Notes under the pieces: generated by a model
The model's input: the letters and a program-made list of their open reading frames with translations, nothing else
What the model was told of the DNA's origin: nothing
Databases searched by the model: none
NCBI GenBank assembly: GCA_030637025.1
Contig: DAOVVV010000008.1
Span: forward strand, 1 to 64,000
Reading direction: 5' to 3'
From: JAGLHV01 sp023143305 [NCBI: Clostridia bacterium]
Lineage (GTDB): Bacteria; CBDUZB01; JAGLHV01
DNA length: 64,000 bases
Program-made: the position numbers and the translations under genes
Shown here: positions 17,367-27,441 of the stretch, one piece after another
Numbering within the stretch: position 1 is the stretch's first letter
Layout of the letters: every line of letters starts with the position of its first letter

Positions 17367-17526
17367 AGAATGGAAAAAGGAATGACAGAATAAGAACAGG
17401 AATGACCCTCCTTATTCTCCGCCTCAGGCGGATGAGGCGGAACGGAGAGGCACGTAGAATAAGAATAGAATCAGTGCGGAATGATTTGCATTTTTGACAT
17501 TACTAATATTTAGAGAAAGGATTGTA

Positions 17527-18603
17527 ATGAAAGCAATAATTGCTCTGGAAGATGGAACTATATTTGAAGGTAGTTCCTTTGGTGCATCCGGTGAAAGGAC
17601 AGGAGAAATAGTTTTTAATACCAGTATGATGGGATACCAGGAAATTTTAACCGATCCTTCCTATAAAGGACAAATAGTTGCTATGACTTATCCTTTAATC
17701 GGAAATTACGGAGTAAATAAAGAGGATTATGAATCAATAAGGCCTTTTATGGAGGGATTTGTAGTTAAAGAATGCAGTCAGGTTACCAGTAATTGGCGGG
17801 CACAAGACAGTTTAATTAATTTCCTTAAAAAGCACAATGTTATGGGAATAGAAGGGATTGATACCCGCGCACTGACTAAACATATACGTGATAAAGGAGC
17901 AATGAAAGCAGTCATATCTACCGAATGCCTGGATAAGAGTTTTTTAGTGGAAAAAGCAAAAAAATCCCTCTCTTTAATTGGGAGGGATTTAGTAAAAGAA
18001 GTTGCTGCCCAAAAACCTTATGAATGGGAGAAAAAAGGGAAATATAAAGTAGTAGTTATTGATTGTGGAGTGAAATATAATATATTACGGGAATTGGCAT
18101 TACATGACTGTGCGGTAAAAGTTGTTCCGGCTAAAACAAAAGCTGCTGATATATTAAAATTAAAGCCGGATGGATTATTGATTTCTAATGGTCCGGGTGA
18201 TCCGCAGGGGGTTCCCTATGTAATAGAGACAGCAAGGCACTTACTGGATAAATTACCTATTTTTGGAATTTGCCTGGGACACCAAATCTTAAGTTTAGCT
18301 ATGGGTGGAAAAACTTATAAACTTAAATTCGGCCATCGGGGGGGAAATCATCCGGTGAAGGATTTAAAAACTAACAAAATAATTATAACCGTCCAAAATC
18401 ATGGTTTTTGTGTAGATATAGAATCATTGAACAAGGAAGTGGAAATGACCCATATAAATCTTAATGACCGGACTTTAGCCGGAATACGACATAAAAAACT
18501 TCCTGTATTTTCTGTTCAGTTTCATCCGGAAGCTTCTCCCGGTCCGCAGGATGCGCAGTATTTATTTAAGGAATTTATTGATTTAATTTCTTTTTCGGTC
18601 TAA
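17527..18603 (+). CDS. carA: Carbamoyl-phosphate synthase small subunit
   Basis: A 358-residue glutaminase subunit supplying ammonia for carbamoyl phosphate (pyrimidine and arginine pathways). The N-terminal domain starts [15 protein letters not shown] and includes [16 protein letters not shown]. The C-terminal amidotransferase has nucleophile Cys249 in GICLGHQ and [11 protein letters not shown]. The ATG at 17527 follows GAGAAAGGA; an in-frame upstream ATG at 17494 lies in repeat-like sequence (TTTTTGACATTAC). carB follows after a 320-bp repeat-filled gap. Confidence 0.96.
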   Translation: MKAIIALEDGTIFEGSSFGASGERTGEIVFNTSMMGYQEILTDPSYKGQIVAMTYPLIGNYGVNKEDYESIRPFMEGFVVKECSQVTSNWRAQDSLINFLKKHNVMGIEGIDTRALTKHIRDKGAMKAVISTECLDKSFLVEKAKKSLSLIGRDLVKEVAAQKPYEWEKKGKYKVVVIDCGVKYNILRELALHDCAVKVVPAKTKAADILKLKPDGLLISNGPGDPQGVPYVIETARHLLDKLPIFGICLGHQILSLAMGGKTYKLKFGHRGGNHPVKDLKTNKIIITVQNHGFCVDIESLNKEVEMTHINLNDRTLAGIRHKKLPVFSVQFHPEASPGPQDAQYLFKEFIDLISFSV

Positions 18604-18620
18604 TTCCCCGCGGCTTGTGG

Positions 18621-18840
18621 TAGTGTCAAAAATTAGATGAAAGAATGTGAAAGGCTTACGATAAGTAATTAGAAAATAGGAGTATTTGTCATTTCCGTGT
18701 AAACGGGAATCCTTGAGTAAATATTAGCAAAAGAATAGATTCCTTCTTTCGCAGGAATGACAGAATAAAAAAAGAAAAAGCACTTATTTTAACATAAATG
18801 AAAAATCATAAACTAAATGTCAAAAATATTTGACATTACT
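18621..18840 (+). repeat. Repeat unit between carA and carB with TGTCAAA ends
   Basis: It starts TAGTGTCAAAAATTAG and ends with a hairpin of AATGTCAAA and TTTGACATT (18816-18837). Between them are worn B-type palindromes (TTTCCGTGTAAACGGGAA and TCCTTCTTTCGCAGGA). The same TGTCAAAAA/TTTTTGACA ends occur near 10711, 10875, 17491 and 58985. This accounts for most of the gap; no gene is seen. Confidence 0.45.
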
Positions 18841-18923
18841 TAGCTTGCGGTAGGAAGCTACGAATAAATAAAATAGTTGGGAATGGAATACAAATATAAA
18901 CCTTTACATTAAGGACGATAAAA

Positions 18924-21900
18924 ATGCCTAAAAGAACAGATATAAAAAAGATATTAATTATTGGGTCGGGACCGATTATAATTGGTCAGGCCTGTGAGTT
19001 TGATTATTCCGGAACACAGGCATGCAAAGCATTAAAAGCGGAAGGATACGAAGTTGTTTTAGTCAACAGTAATCCGGCAACGATTATGACCGACCCTGAA
19101 ATGGCTGATCATACTTATGTTGAAGCAATAGTTCCTGAAATGATAGAAAAAATTATTGCCCAAGAAAAACCGGATGCCGTACTGCCTACATTGGGGGGAC
19201 AAACAGCACTTAATGTGGCAATAAAATTAGAAGAAAAAGGTGTTTTTAAAAAATATAACGTAGAAATGATTGGAGCAAATTGTGAGGTAATTAAAAAGGC
19301 GGAAGACAGAAAATTATTTAAAAAAGCAATGGAAAAAATTGGTATGGATTTACCGAAAAGCGGACCGGCGTATAGTTTAAACGAAGCTGAAGAAGTAGCG
19401 GTAAAGATAGGTTTTCCGGTGATTATTCGTCCCAGTTTTACCATGGGGGGAACCGGTGGAGGGGTGGCATATAATATTGAAGAATTCAAAGAAATGGCAA
19501 TTAAAGCTTTAGATAGTAGTTTAATTAATGAGATATTGATAGAAGAGTCAGTAATTGGTTGGAAAGAATTTGAATTAGAAGTAATGAGGGATAGAAAAGA
19601 TAATGTAATTATTGTTTGTTCTATAGAAAATTTAGACCCTATGGGAGTTCATACCGGGGACAGTATTACTGTTGCCCCTATCCAAACTCTCACCGATAAA
19701 GAATATCAACAGATGCGTAATGCGGCGATAAAAATAATCAGGGAAATCGGGGTGGAGACAGGGGGGTCTAATGTACAGTTTGCGGTTAATCCGGAAGACG
19801 GAAAAATGGTAGTGATTGAAATGAACCCGCGTGTATCACGTAGTTCCGCTCTAGCTTCTAAAGCAACCGGTTTTCCCATAGCTAAAATAGCAGCTAAATT
19901 AGCCGTAGGATATACTCTGGATGAAATACCTAACGACATTACCCAAAAAACGCCTGCTTGTTTTGAACCGACTATCGATTACTGTGTAGTTAAAATTCCC
20001 CGTTTCAATTTTGAAAAATTTCCTTCCGCGAGTAAAATATTAACTACTTCTATGAAAGCAGTAGGCGAGGTTATGGCTATCGGAAGGACATTTAAAGAAG
20101 CATTGCAAAAGGCTTTGCGTTCTATGGAAACAGGAAGTTATGGATTAGATAAAAAGTTCAACTCTTTAACCAGGGAAAAAATATCGGAGAAATTGGGAAT
20201 TCCTTCCACGGATAGAATTTTTTATATAAAAAGTGCGTTGGATGAAGGTTTTAGTATAGAAGAAATTTACGATTTGTCGAAAATAGATAAATGGTTTTTA
20301 TATAATATTAAACAAATTGCCGATTTGGAAGAAGAAATTATTAATTATTCCAATCAGGATAAGTTCCCTCTTGATTTATTAATAAAAGCAAAAAAATATG
20401 GTTTTTCCGATAGACAATTAGCCTTTCTTTTAAAAAAAGATGAAAGTTATATCCGCAACTTACGCAAAGAAAAAAATATTTTTCCTACATTCAGACAGGT
20501 GGATACCTGTGGGGCGGAATTTGAAGCGTATACACCATATTATTATTCTACTTACAATGCAAAAGCTGAGGATAAAGTTTCGGTTTCCTTAAATAAAAAA
20601 GTGATGATTTTAGGTGGTGGTCCGAATAGAATCGGGCAGGGTATAGAATTTGATTACACCTGTGTGCATGCGGCTTTTGCTCTGGGTGATGAAAAATATG
20701 AGTCAATTATGGTCAATTGTAACCCTGAAACAGTATCCACTGATTATGACACTTCCGATAGACTTTATTTTGAGCCGCTGACCGTTGAAGATGTTCTGGC
20801 AATTTATGAGAAAGAAAAGCCGGAAGGGGTGATTGTTCAGTTTGGCGGGCAGACTCCCTTGAATATTGCTAAGGAATTAGAAAATAACGGAGTGAAAATT
20901 TTGGGCACATCACCGGAGAGCATTCATTTAGCCGAAGATAGAGAACATTTTTGTAAAAAAATGATTGTTCTTGGTGTTCCCCAACCGGAAAGCGGCATAG
21001 CCCGTTCATTGGAAGAAGCTGTTACTATTGCCGGAAAAATAGACTATCCCCTAATGGTAAGGCCTTCTTTTGTATTAGGCGGTCGAGGTATGGAGATTAT
21101 TTATGATGAAACTATGCTGCTAAAGTATGCCCGGGAAGCGATTAAGGTTAGCCCGGAATATCCGATGCTTATTGACCGATTTCTTGAACAGGCCATTGAA
21201 ATAGAAGTTGATGCTCTTTCCGATGGAGAGAATACATTTGTTGCTGCCATTATGGAGCACATAGAGTTGGCCGGTGTTCATTCAGGAGATTCTGCCTGTG
21301 CTATTCCCACCAGAACGATTAAAGAAAAGTGTTTAAGGACAATAGAAAAATATACAGTTCAAATTGCAAAAGAATTGAAGGTTGTGGGTTTAATGAATAT
21401 CCAATATGCTATCTGTGATGATAAGGTCTATATTCTTGAAGCAAATCCCAGAGCTTCGCGTACAGTTCCTTTTGTTTCCAAAGTTACGGGAATTCCTATA
21501 GCCCGTATAGCAACTCAGGTCATGTTAGGTAAAAAAATTAAAGATTTACCTGGGTTAAAAAAACATAAACTTCCTTATGTAGGAGTAAAAGAAGCGGTTT
21601 TTTCTTTTAATATGTTCCCCGAGGTGGATCCGCTGTTAGGGCCGGAAATGAGGGCTACCGGGGAGGTGATGGGAATTGCTGAAACCTTTGGACTTGCTTT
21701 CTATAAAGCACAAGAAGCTGCAGGCACTAAACTTCCCCTGGAAGGAAATGTTCTTTTAACCGTAGCCGATAAAGATAAAAAGGGTTTGGTTTCCATTGCC
21801 CGACAGCTTAAGAAAATGGGGTTTAATATTTATGCTACAGGAGGTACCAGCTGTTTCTTAAAAGAAAAAGGTATAGAGAATATAACGGTAAAGAAATTAC

Positions 21901-22145
21901 ATGAAGGCAAACCCAATATCACCGATGCGATTAAAAACAAAAAAATCAATCTTATAATAAATACACCTATTGGCCGCAGCAGCAAATACGATGATAGTTT
22001 TATTCGTATAAAAGCGATACAATATAAAATTCCTTATATTACTTCATTAATGGCTGCTCAAGCTAGTGTTGAAGGTGTTCAAGCTGTAACTAAAGCCAAA
22101 AATTCACCTAAGTCCCTGCAAAATTATTACACGAAACTTATTTAA
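18924..22145 (+). CDS. carB: Carbamoyl-phosphate synthase large subunit
   Basis: A 1073-residue enzyme of the usual length with two homologous ATP-grasp halves. The first has [16 protein letters not shown] and [18 protein letters not shown]; the second has [17 protein letters not shown] and [20 protein letters not shown]-terminal methylglyoxal-synthase-like allosteric domain (from about 935, LSIAR-type [15 protein letters not shown]) follows. It makes carbamoyl phosphate from bicarbonate, two ATP and CarA-derived ammonia. No frameshift is seen. The ribosome site before the ATG is weak (AAGGACGA). Confidence 0.97.
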   Translation: MPKRTDIKKILIIGSGPIIIGQACEFDYSGTQACKALKAEGYEVVLVNSNPATIMTDPEMADHTYVEAIVPEMIEKIIAQEKPDAVLPTLGGQTALNVAIKLEEKGVFKKYNVEMIGANCEVIKKAEDRKLFKKAMEKIGMDLPKSGPAYSLNEAEEVAVKIGFPVIIRPSFTMGGTGGGVAYNIEEFKEMAIKALDSSLINEILIEESVIGWKEFELEVMRDRKDNVIIVCSIENLDPMGVHTGDSITVAPIQTLTDKEYQQMRNAAIKIIREIGVETGGSNVQFAVNPEDGKMVVIEMNPRVSRSSALASKATGFPIAKIAAKLAVGYTLDEIPNDITQKTPACFEPTIDYCVVKIPRFNFEKFPSASKILTTSMKAVGEVMAIGRTFKEALQKALRSMETGSYGLDKKFNSLTREKISEKLGIPSTDRIFYIKSALDEGFSIEEIYDLSKIDKWFLYNIKQIADLEEEIINYSNQDKFPLDLLIKAKKYGFSDRQLAFLLKKDESYIRNLRKEKNIFPTFRQVDTCGAEFEAYTPYYYSTYNAKAEDKVSVSLNKKVMILGGGPNRIGQGIEFDYTCVHAAFALGDEKYESIMVNCNPETVSTDYDTSDRLYFEPLTVEDVLAIYEKEKPEGVIVQFGGQTPLNIAKELENNGVKILGTSPESIHLAEDREHFCKKMIVLGVPQPESGIARSLEEAVTIAGKIDYPLMVRPSFVLGGRGMEIIYDETMLLKYAREAIKVSPEYPMLIDRFLEQAIEIEVDALSDGENTFVAAIMEHIELAGVHSGDSACAIPTRTIKEKCLRTIEKYTVQIAKELKVVGLMNIQYAICDDKVYILEANPRASRTVPFVSKVTGIPIARIATQVMLGKKIKDLPGLKKHKLPYVGVKEAVFSFNMFPEVDPLLGPEMRATGEVMGIAETFGLAFYKAQEAAGTKLPLEGNVLLTVADKDKKGLVSIARQLKKMGFNIYATGGTSCFLKEKGIENITVKKLHEGKPNITDAIKNKKINLIINTPIGRSSKYDDSFIRIKAIQYKIPYITSLMAAQASVEGVQAVTKAKNSPKSLQNYYTKLI

Positions 22146-22173
22146 AAAAAATCATAACTTACTCATATTTATA

Positions 22174-22300
22174 TGTGGTAGCCGCAACCTTTAGGTTGCG
22201 TTATCGCCGGAGATTTTCCGCAGGCTACTTGTTCGCTCCGCCTCAGGCGGATTTGGAGGAAAGCCTGTGACTACCAAAAAGGGAGTTATGACACAGTCTG
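22174..22300 (+). repeat. Element A copy after carB (left end missing)
   Basis: It opens with a GTAG-footed hairpin (GCAACC/GGTTGC), continues with CGCAGGC and CCGCCTCAGGCGG units and ends TTATGACACAGTCTG. TTTGCAAGAATGACG follows, a worn half of the B palindrome, so the junction is the same as in the other A copies. Confidence 0.58.
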
Positions 22301-22450
22301 TTTGCAAGAATGACGCAGCAAGCTGCAGATAATTAGACCCAAAGAGAAATTATTAAATTTCATTAAGTATAATTTAGCAGGCTTACAGTCTGCCATTATG
22401 TTTGGTGGAAAGATGAAAATATTGCAAGAGAAATTTGGGTGATTAAAAGC

Positions 22451-22479
22451 TTGACAATGTTACATTTAATATTTATACT
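22451..22479 (+). promoter_or_regulatory. Sigma-70 type promoter for the stand-alone glutamate synthase gene
   Basis: TTGACA (22451-22456) and TATACT (22474-22479) are 17 bp apart. The leader to the start codon at 22757 is about 270 nt and contains three hairpins and element B copy 4. Confidence 0.65.
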
Positions 22480-22504
22480 AAGACATATTTTGAAGAATAA
22501 AATG

Positions 22505-22569
22505 GCACAATGATGTGCATTATAAGGACAAAGGGGTCCGATATTAAAGGGGCACCTTTTATTTTTTTA
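22505..22569 (+). promoter_or_regulatory. Structured leader: three hairpins, the last terminator-like
   Basis: GCACA-ATGA-TGTGC, GGAC-N6-GTCC and AAAGG-GGCA-CCTTT follow in line, and the third runs into TATTTTTTT. This layout suits attenuation of the downstream synthase gene, but no known riboswitch class was recognised. Confidence 0.4.
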
Positions 22570-22583
22570 AAGGTGTGAAGTTA

Positions 22584-22726
22584 AAGAGTTCTGCAAAATA
22601 CAATATTCTGTCATTTCGCTCTGCCTGAGGCAGATGATGCGGAATCTATAATGTTTTTAAATATCAATAGATTCCTGTTTTCGCAGGAATGACAAAAAAG
22701 ATAAAAAGCTATTTTGCAGAAGTCTA
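22584..22726 (+). mobile_element. Element B, copy 4 (best-preserved MITE-like copy)
   Basis: Ends AAGAGTTCTGCAAAATA and TATTTTGCAGAAGTCTA. TGTGAAGTTA stands at 22574-22583 and again at 22727-22736, an exact 10-bp target duplication. It lies in the leader of the next gene, ending 30 nt before the start codon. Confidence 0.82.
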
Positions 22727-22756
22727 TGTGAAGTTATTAAAAGGAGGAAAGGAAAA

Positions 22757-24346
22757 ATGAATTTACAACAACCAAATGCAAATGAAGCAATACAGACCTC
22801 AAACCGGTCAAGAAATGTTTCTCCGGTATCGGGACTTTGTACCCGTTGTATTGACGGATGTCGTGGTAACTGCGATGTTTTTAAAGCAACATTTAGAGGA
22901 CGGGAAGTAATTTATCCGGGACCTTTCGGAGATATTACTGCAGGAGGAGATAAAGAGTATCCTATAGATTATTCACATCTTAATATTTTAGGATATGCAA
23001 TGGGTGCGAAGGGACTTCCCGAAGGAGTCGAAGCCGGACCGGATACGGCAACTTTTCCGGCTGTAAAAACTGAAACCGAATATGGTTGGGACAAGAAAGT
23101 AAAACTGAAAGTACCTATTTTTACCGGGGCATTAGGTTCTACGGAAATTGCCCGCAAAAATTGGGAACATTTTGCCATTGGGGCCGCAATTTCCGGGGTA
23201 ACCCTGGTTTGCGGAGAAAATGTCTGTGGAATTGATCCAAAACTCGAGTTAGATGCTAAAGGTAAAGTTAAAAATGCTCCTGATATGGATCGTAGAATCG
23301 AAACTTACAGAAGATTTCACGGCGGCTATGGTGAAATATTAGTTCAAATGAATGTAGAAGATACCCGTCTGGGTGTTGCCGAATATGTGTTAAATAAACA
23401 TAAATTGGAGACGATTGAGCTGAAATGGGGACAAGGGGCAAAATGTATCGGTGGAGAAATTAAAGTAAAAAGTATTGAAAGGGCATTGGAACTCAAAAAA
23501 CGCGGGTATATTGTTACGCCGGATCCAACAGTTCATTCAGTGAAAGAAGCATATAAAGTTGGAGAAATTAAGGAATTTGAACGGCATTCCCGTCTTGGAT
23601 TTGTTTCCGAAGAAGGTTTTTTGGCTGAGGTAGAACGTTTAAGAAAAATTGGTTTTAAACGTGTTACTTTAAAAACAGGTGCTTATCCAATGAGAGAACT
23701 GGCCATGGCGATTAAATACTGTTCAATTGCTAATATTGACCTCTTAACCATTGATGGTGCTCCGGGTGGAACAGGAATGAGCCCCTGGAGAATGATGCAG
23801 GAATGGGGTATTCCCACATTCTATTTACAGTCGATGACCCAGGAGATTTGTGAGAAGTTAACTAAAAAAGGAATGCGTGTTCCTGATATTGCTATCGCCG
23901 GTGGTTTTTCTACTGAAGATCATGTATTTAAGGTGCTTGCTATGGGTGCGCCTTATACAAAAGCTGTTTGTATGGGTAGAGCACTAATGATTCCCGGAAT
24001 GGTAGGTAAAAATATTGGCCAATGGATGAAAGAAAACAACTTACCCAAAACAGTTTCTCAATATGGAAAGACAGCAGAAGAAATCTTTGTTTGTTATGAA
24101 GAGCTGGTTGATGAATATGGGAAAGACATGAAAGATATTCCATTAGGTGCTATTGGTATTTATTGCTTTTCACAGAAAATAAAAGTAGGGCTACAGCAAT
24201 TAATGGCTGGTACCCGAAATTTTAAACTTTCAACTATTACCAGAAAAGATGTTACCGCTCTTACTCAGGAAGCAGCTAAAGTATCGGGAATACCTTATGT
24301 GATGGACGCTTATCGTCAGGAAGCAGAGGCTATTCTGGAAGGTTAA
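22757..24346 (+). CDS. FMN-binding glutamate-synthase-domain protein (GltS domain only)
   Basis: A 529-residue protein. An N-terminal cysteine motif (LCTRCIDGCRGNC, about 27-39) precedes a glutamate synthase FMN/3Fe-4S-type barrel with GQGAKCIGGEIK and IDGAPGGTGMSP. The amidotransferase and GXGXG domains of GltB are absent. Such proteins are common in anaerobes and archaea; they may work with separate amidotransferase and GXGXG subunits, but the reaction is not firmly known. The gene has its own promoter and leader and a strong AAAAGGAGGAAAGG ribosome site. It closes the nitrogen island. Confidence 0.85.
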   Translation: MNLQQPNANEAIQTSNRSRNVSPVSGLCTRCIDGCRGNCDVFKATFRGREVIYPGPFGDITAGGDKEYPIDYSHLNILGYAMGAKGLPEGVEAGPDTATFPAVKTETEYGWDKKVKLKVPIFTGALGSTEIARKNWEHFAIGAAISGVTLVCGENVCGIDPKLELDAKGKVKNAPDMDRRIETYRRFHGGYGEILVQMNVEDTRLGVAEYVLNKHKLETIELKWGQGAKCIGGEIKVKSIERALELKKRGYIVTPDPTVHSVKEAYKVGEIKEFERHSRLGFVSEEGFLAEVERLRKIGFKRVTLKTGAYPMRELAMAIKYCSIANIDLLTIDGAPGGTGMSPWRMMQEWGIPTFYLQSMTQEICEKLTKKGMRVPDIAIAGGFSTEDHVFKVLAMGAPYTKAVCMGRALMIPGMVGKNIGQWMKENNLPKTVSQYGKTAEEIFVCYEELVDEYGKDMKDIPLGAIGIYCFSQKIKVGLQQLMAGTRNFKLSTITRKDVTALTQEAAKVSGIPYVMDAYRQEAEAILEG

Positions 24347-24386
24347 TTTTTGGAGAAAAAACCTGAAATTGAAACTTTAATTTAAT

Positions 24387-24417
24387 CGGGGTAACTGGAT
24401 AGTATTCGGTTACCCCG
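24387..24417 (+). terminator. Hairpin after the GltS-domain gene
   Basis: CGGGGTAAC (24387-24395) pairs perfectly with GTTACCCCG (24409-24417) around a 13-nt loop. No T-tract follows, so it is a transcript-end or processing hairpin rather than a classic intrinsic terminator. Confidence 0.55.
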
Positions 24418-24547
24418 GTAATATGTATATTAAGATAGTAGACATTGATTTGTTTCCTCTGGTTGCCATTGTTTGTTTCTGACCGTTATTTATTAAATAT
24501 TTTCACCTAAAATATAATCAATTCTTAGCAAGCAAAGGAGAAAACTT

Positions 24548-25261
24548 ATGAATTTGTTATTGTTTTTAGTTACTCTTATTGTATCTTTTATTGTGATAAA
24601 AATAGGTGCTATTGCTTTTCAATTGACCGGGTTAGAATGGTCTTTAGCTCAATTTCAAGCTTTATCCTGCTTTACCGGAACCGGTTTTACTACCAAGGAA
24701 TCAGAACTAATTACCGGTAATCTTCAAAGAAGACGCATTGCTTCTGTTCTTATTATTTTGGGTTATGCCGGATTAGTTACCATAATTGTCACTTTTGCTA
24801 ATTCTTTAAGGCCGTCTCCTACCTTTGATGTTCCTTTTTTATCCTCATTTTTTTCGCCGGGGGTGTTACCATGGATAAATTTCGTTATCATCATTATCTC
24901 TGTATATATTATTTATAAAATCGCTACTTACGCTAAATTTACTAAACGATTAACCGATATTTTAAGAGCGCGTATGGTAAAAAAAGAAATTATTAAAGCG
25001 GTATCCTTTGAAGAATTAATGGTTGCTACAGGTGGTTACGGAGTATCCAGCATAGAAATTTGTAAGGGCAGTCCTATATTAAATAAAACTATGATTGAAG
25101 CGGCCTTAAGAAAACAGGATATTACAATTTTGGCCATAGAGAGAGCAGGGGAAATAATTCCTAATCCTTCTGCAAAAATTAAATTTCTTTTAGGTGATAA
25201 ACTGGTGTGTTTCGGAAAGTTAGAAAATATTAGAACTAAGCTGTGTTTAATCCCTGAATAA
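24548..25261 (+). CDS. Membrane protein with TrkA-C (RCK_C) domain
   Basis: A 237-residue protein. Three or four hydrophobic helices (residues 1-22, about 61-83, 107-127) include QALSCFTGTGFTTKES, which resembles a potassium-channel pore loop of TrkH type. Residues about 160-235 form a TrkA C-terminal domain that binds regulatory ligands. It may be a small cation channel subunit or sensor; the number of pore repeats is too low for a complete TrkH. AGGAGAAAACTT precedes the ATG. Confidence 0.68.
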   Translation: MNLLLFLVTLIVSFIVIKIGAIAFQLTGLEWSLAQFQALSCFTGTGFTTKESELITGNLQRRRIASVLIILGYAGLVTIIVTFANSLRPSPTFDVPFLSSFFSPGVLPWINFVIIIISVYIIYKIATYAKFTKRLTDILRARMVKKEIIKAVSFEELMVATGGYGVSSIEICKGSPILNKTMIEAALRKQDITILAIERAGEIIPNPSAKIKFLLGDKLVCFGKLENIRTKLCLIPE

Positions 25262-25313
25262 ATTTCAAAAAACAATTAACCTCCCCACAAAAAGCTATGG
25301 GGTATCAATCAAT

Positions 25314-25371
25314 GTCACTCCTGCGAAAACAGGAGTCTATCCCTGTAGATTCCCTCCTTCGCGGGAATGAC
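25314..25371 (+). repeat. Element B remnant (two palindromes)
   Basis: CTCCTGCGAAAACAGGAG and TCCCTCCTTCGCGGGA are worn REP-like hairpins with no terminal repeats. CGCAGCAAGCTG follows, as also happens at 22315. Confidence 0.5.
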
Positions 25372-25411
25372 GCAGCAAGCTGTGGGAAATTAGCCACAAA
25401 AAGAAATTAAA

Positions 25412-26428
25412 ATGAATGACAAAAATATTAATGATTGGGAAAATTTAAAAGATGAGGAATTACTGGATTTTCGACTTTGTGATTTTCATTTAAATATTAA
25501 GGGAACAGAGCTGGAAATTTATGTACAACAACTTTATCGGGAACTTACCCAAAAAAATATCATTTTTCATCCTGCCTGTTATTTAGCAGATGAATGGCTC
25601 TGTCCTGACCTGGAGCCGGTAATTGGAATTCCTTTCTATCTGGCTCATCCCCGTTTAAAAAAAATAGAACATAAAATAATGCTGGATGTAGAGGGGGAAA
25701 CAAAATCTTCCTGTATGCGCCTTTTAAGGCACGAAGCCGGACATACTATCAACTATGCTTATCGTTTATACCGAAGAAAACGATGGAAAGAATTATTTGG
25801 TTTGTTTTCTAAAGACTATCCGGAAAAATACCGCTTTCGGCCTTATAGCAAAGGTTATGTGCGACATTTAGAAGACTGGTATGCTCAGTATCATCCTGAT
25901 GAGGATTTTGCTGAAACCTTTGCTGTATGGCTGACTCCTAAAAGTAAATGGAGAGAGGAATATCTCGGATGGAAAGCCCTGGAAAAACTGGAATATGTTG
26001 ATCATTTAATGAAAGAAATCAGCAATAAACAGCCCTTAATAAAAACAGGTAAAAAATTATGGCAGGTTTCCCGGCTGACATTAAAATTAAAAACTTATTA
26101 TCGACGAAAAAGGAAACTTTACGAAGAAGAATACCCGGATTTTCATGATTCCAATCTTAAAGAAATATTTTGTCCTACCGTAACTGCCGGAAAAGCATCA
26201 TCATTTTTAAAACATCATCAAAAACAAATCTTAGATAATGTTTCTATGTGGACCGGAGAAAAAAAATATATAATCAATCGTATTATAAAAGATTTAATTA
26301 AACGTTGTAATGAATTAAATTTATATACCGGAAATAACGAATGTAATACAGTTTCTAAAGTAACGGCTTACATAACAACATTAATTATGAATTATCTTTA
26401 TACCGGAGGATTTAAAAAAAGACGATGA
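25412..26428 (+). CDS. Putative zinc-dependent metallopeptidase
   Basis: A 338-residue protein without signal peptide. HEAGH (107-111) is an HExxH zinc site and the downstream DEDFAETFAVW (about 169-179) supplies the likely third ligand and supporting acidic residues, as in putative zinc-binding metallopeptidases. The C-terminal 130 residues are basic and unassigned. It overlaps the ATP-grasp gene by ATGA, so the two are translated together. Substrate unknown; a peptide made or matured by the partner ligase is a reasonable guess. Confidence 0.7.
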   Translation: MNDKNINDWENLKDEELLDFRLCDFHLNIKGTELEIYVQQLYRELTQKNIIFHPACYLADEWLCPDLEPVIGIPFYLAHPRLKKIEHKIMLDVEGETKSSCMRLLRHEAGHTINYAYRLYRRKRWKELFGLFSKDYPEKYRFRPYSKGYVRHLEDWYAQYHPDEDFAETFAVWLTPKSKWREEYLGWKALEKLEYVDHLMKEISNKQPLIKTGKKLWQVSRLTLKLKTYYRRKRKLYEEEYPDFHDSNLKEIFCPTVTAGKASSFLKHHQKQILDNVSMWTGEKKYIINRIIKDLIKRCNELNLYTGNNECNTVSKVTAYITTLIMNYLYTGGFKKRR

Positions 26429-27441
26429 GAAAAAAATTAAAAATTTTAGTTTTATTTGATAGTGCCGGTTCTCCGCCACCGGACCAGAATTTCAAGGAAG
26501 CGTTAAAAACGGAAGGATGGGAAACAGAAGCAGAAGTTATTAATACTCTAAAAAAATTAAGCTATGAAGTAAGGATATTAGGAATTTATGATGATGTAAG
26601 TTTAATTATCAAAGAAGTTGAAGAGCATAAACCAGATGTAGTTTTTAATCTGGCTGAAGTTTTTTTAGGTAAAGCTCGTTTTGACAAAAATGTCCCTTCT
26701 ATTCTGGAAATGTTACCAATACCTTATACCGGTTCAGGCCCGGTAGGTATGATGTTATGTAACAACAAAGCAATTAGTAAAAAAATACTAACTTTTCACC
26801 GGATTAAAGTACCCGGTTTTTATGTGTTTCAGAGAGGAAAACGCATATGGCAACCTAAAAAATTACGCTTTCCTCTTATCGTTAAACCTTTACGAGAAGA
26901 AGCTTCTACAGGCATTGTTCAGGCTTCTTTTGTAGAAAATGAAAAGGAACTTTGTGATAGAGTCGGATTTACTCACGAACAACTTAAAATGGATGCTATT
27001 GCCGAAGAATATATTGAAGGCCGTGAATTGTATGTAAGTATTCTGGGCAGTAAAAAATTAATGGTTTTTCCTTTGCGTGAGATAAAATTTACTCAAGTAA
27101 ATGATAATGAACATAAAATAGCTACTTATAAAGCAAAATGGGATGAAGAATATCGAAAAAAATGGGGCATTAAAAATGAATTTGCCGGGCGTCTTCCTGC
27201 GGATATCCCGGAAAAAATAGAGGAAATTTGTAAAAAAGCCTACCGGGTTTTACAACTCCAGGGATATGCCAGATTTGATATAAAACTGACTCCGGAAAAT
27301 GAAATTTTTATTCTGGAAGCAAATGCCAATCCTTCACTGGCCCCGGATGATGAATTTGCCTTATCTGCGGAAAAGGCAGGTATTTCTTATACGCAGTTAA
27401 TCCGGAAAATATTGTATTTTGCTTTCAAACGGAACAGATAA
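26425..27441 (+). CDS. ATP-grasp ligase, D-alanine-D-alanine ligase-like
   Basis: A 338-residue protein with the D-Ala-D-Ala ligase layout: N-terminal domain ending near YTGSGPVGMMLC, central ATP-binding lobe PLIVKPLREEASTGI, and the metal-binding end FILEANANPSLAPDD. A peptidoglycan Ddl usually has shorter loops and lies with mur genes. Here the partner is a metallopeptidase, so ligation of some other amino acid or peptide is likely. It starts inside the end of the peptidase gene. Confidence 0.75.
   Translation: MRKKLKILVLFDSAGSPPPDQNFKEALKTEGWETEAEVINTLKKLSYEVRILGIYDDVSLIIKEVEEHKPDVVFNLAEVFLGKARFDKNVPSILEMLPIPYTGSGPVGMMLCNNKAISKKILTFHRIKVPGFYVFQRGKRIWQPKKLRFPLIVKPLREEASTGIVQASFVENEKELCDRVGFTHEQLKMDAIAEEYIEGRELYVSILGSKKLMVFPLREIKFTQVNDNEHKIATYKAKWDEEYRKKWGIKNEFAGRLPADIPEKIEEICKKAYRVLQLQGYARFDIKLTPENEIFILEANANPSLAPDDEFALSAEKAGISYTQLIRKILYFAFKRNR

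Noticed and set aside
22503-22519. TGGCACAATGATGTGC as a third sigma-54 promoter before the GltS-domain gene
   Set aside because: The GG and GC are 13 instead of 12 bases apart and the sequence is better read as a small hairpin; a good sigma-70 promoter lies just upstream.
24548-25261. Complete TrkH potassium transporter
   Set aside because: Only three or four helices and one pore-like segment are present; TrkH needs four such repeats.
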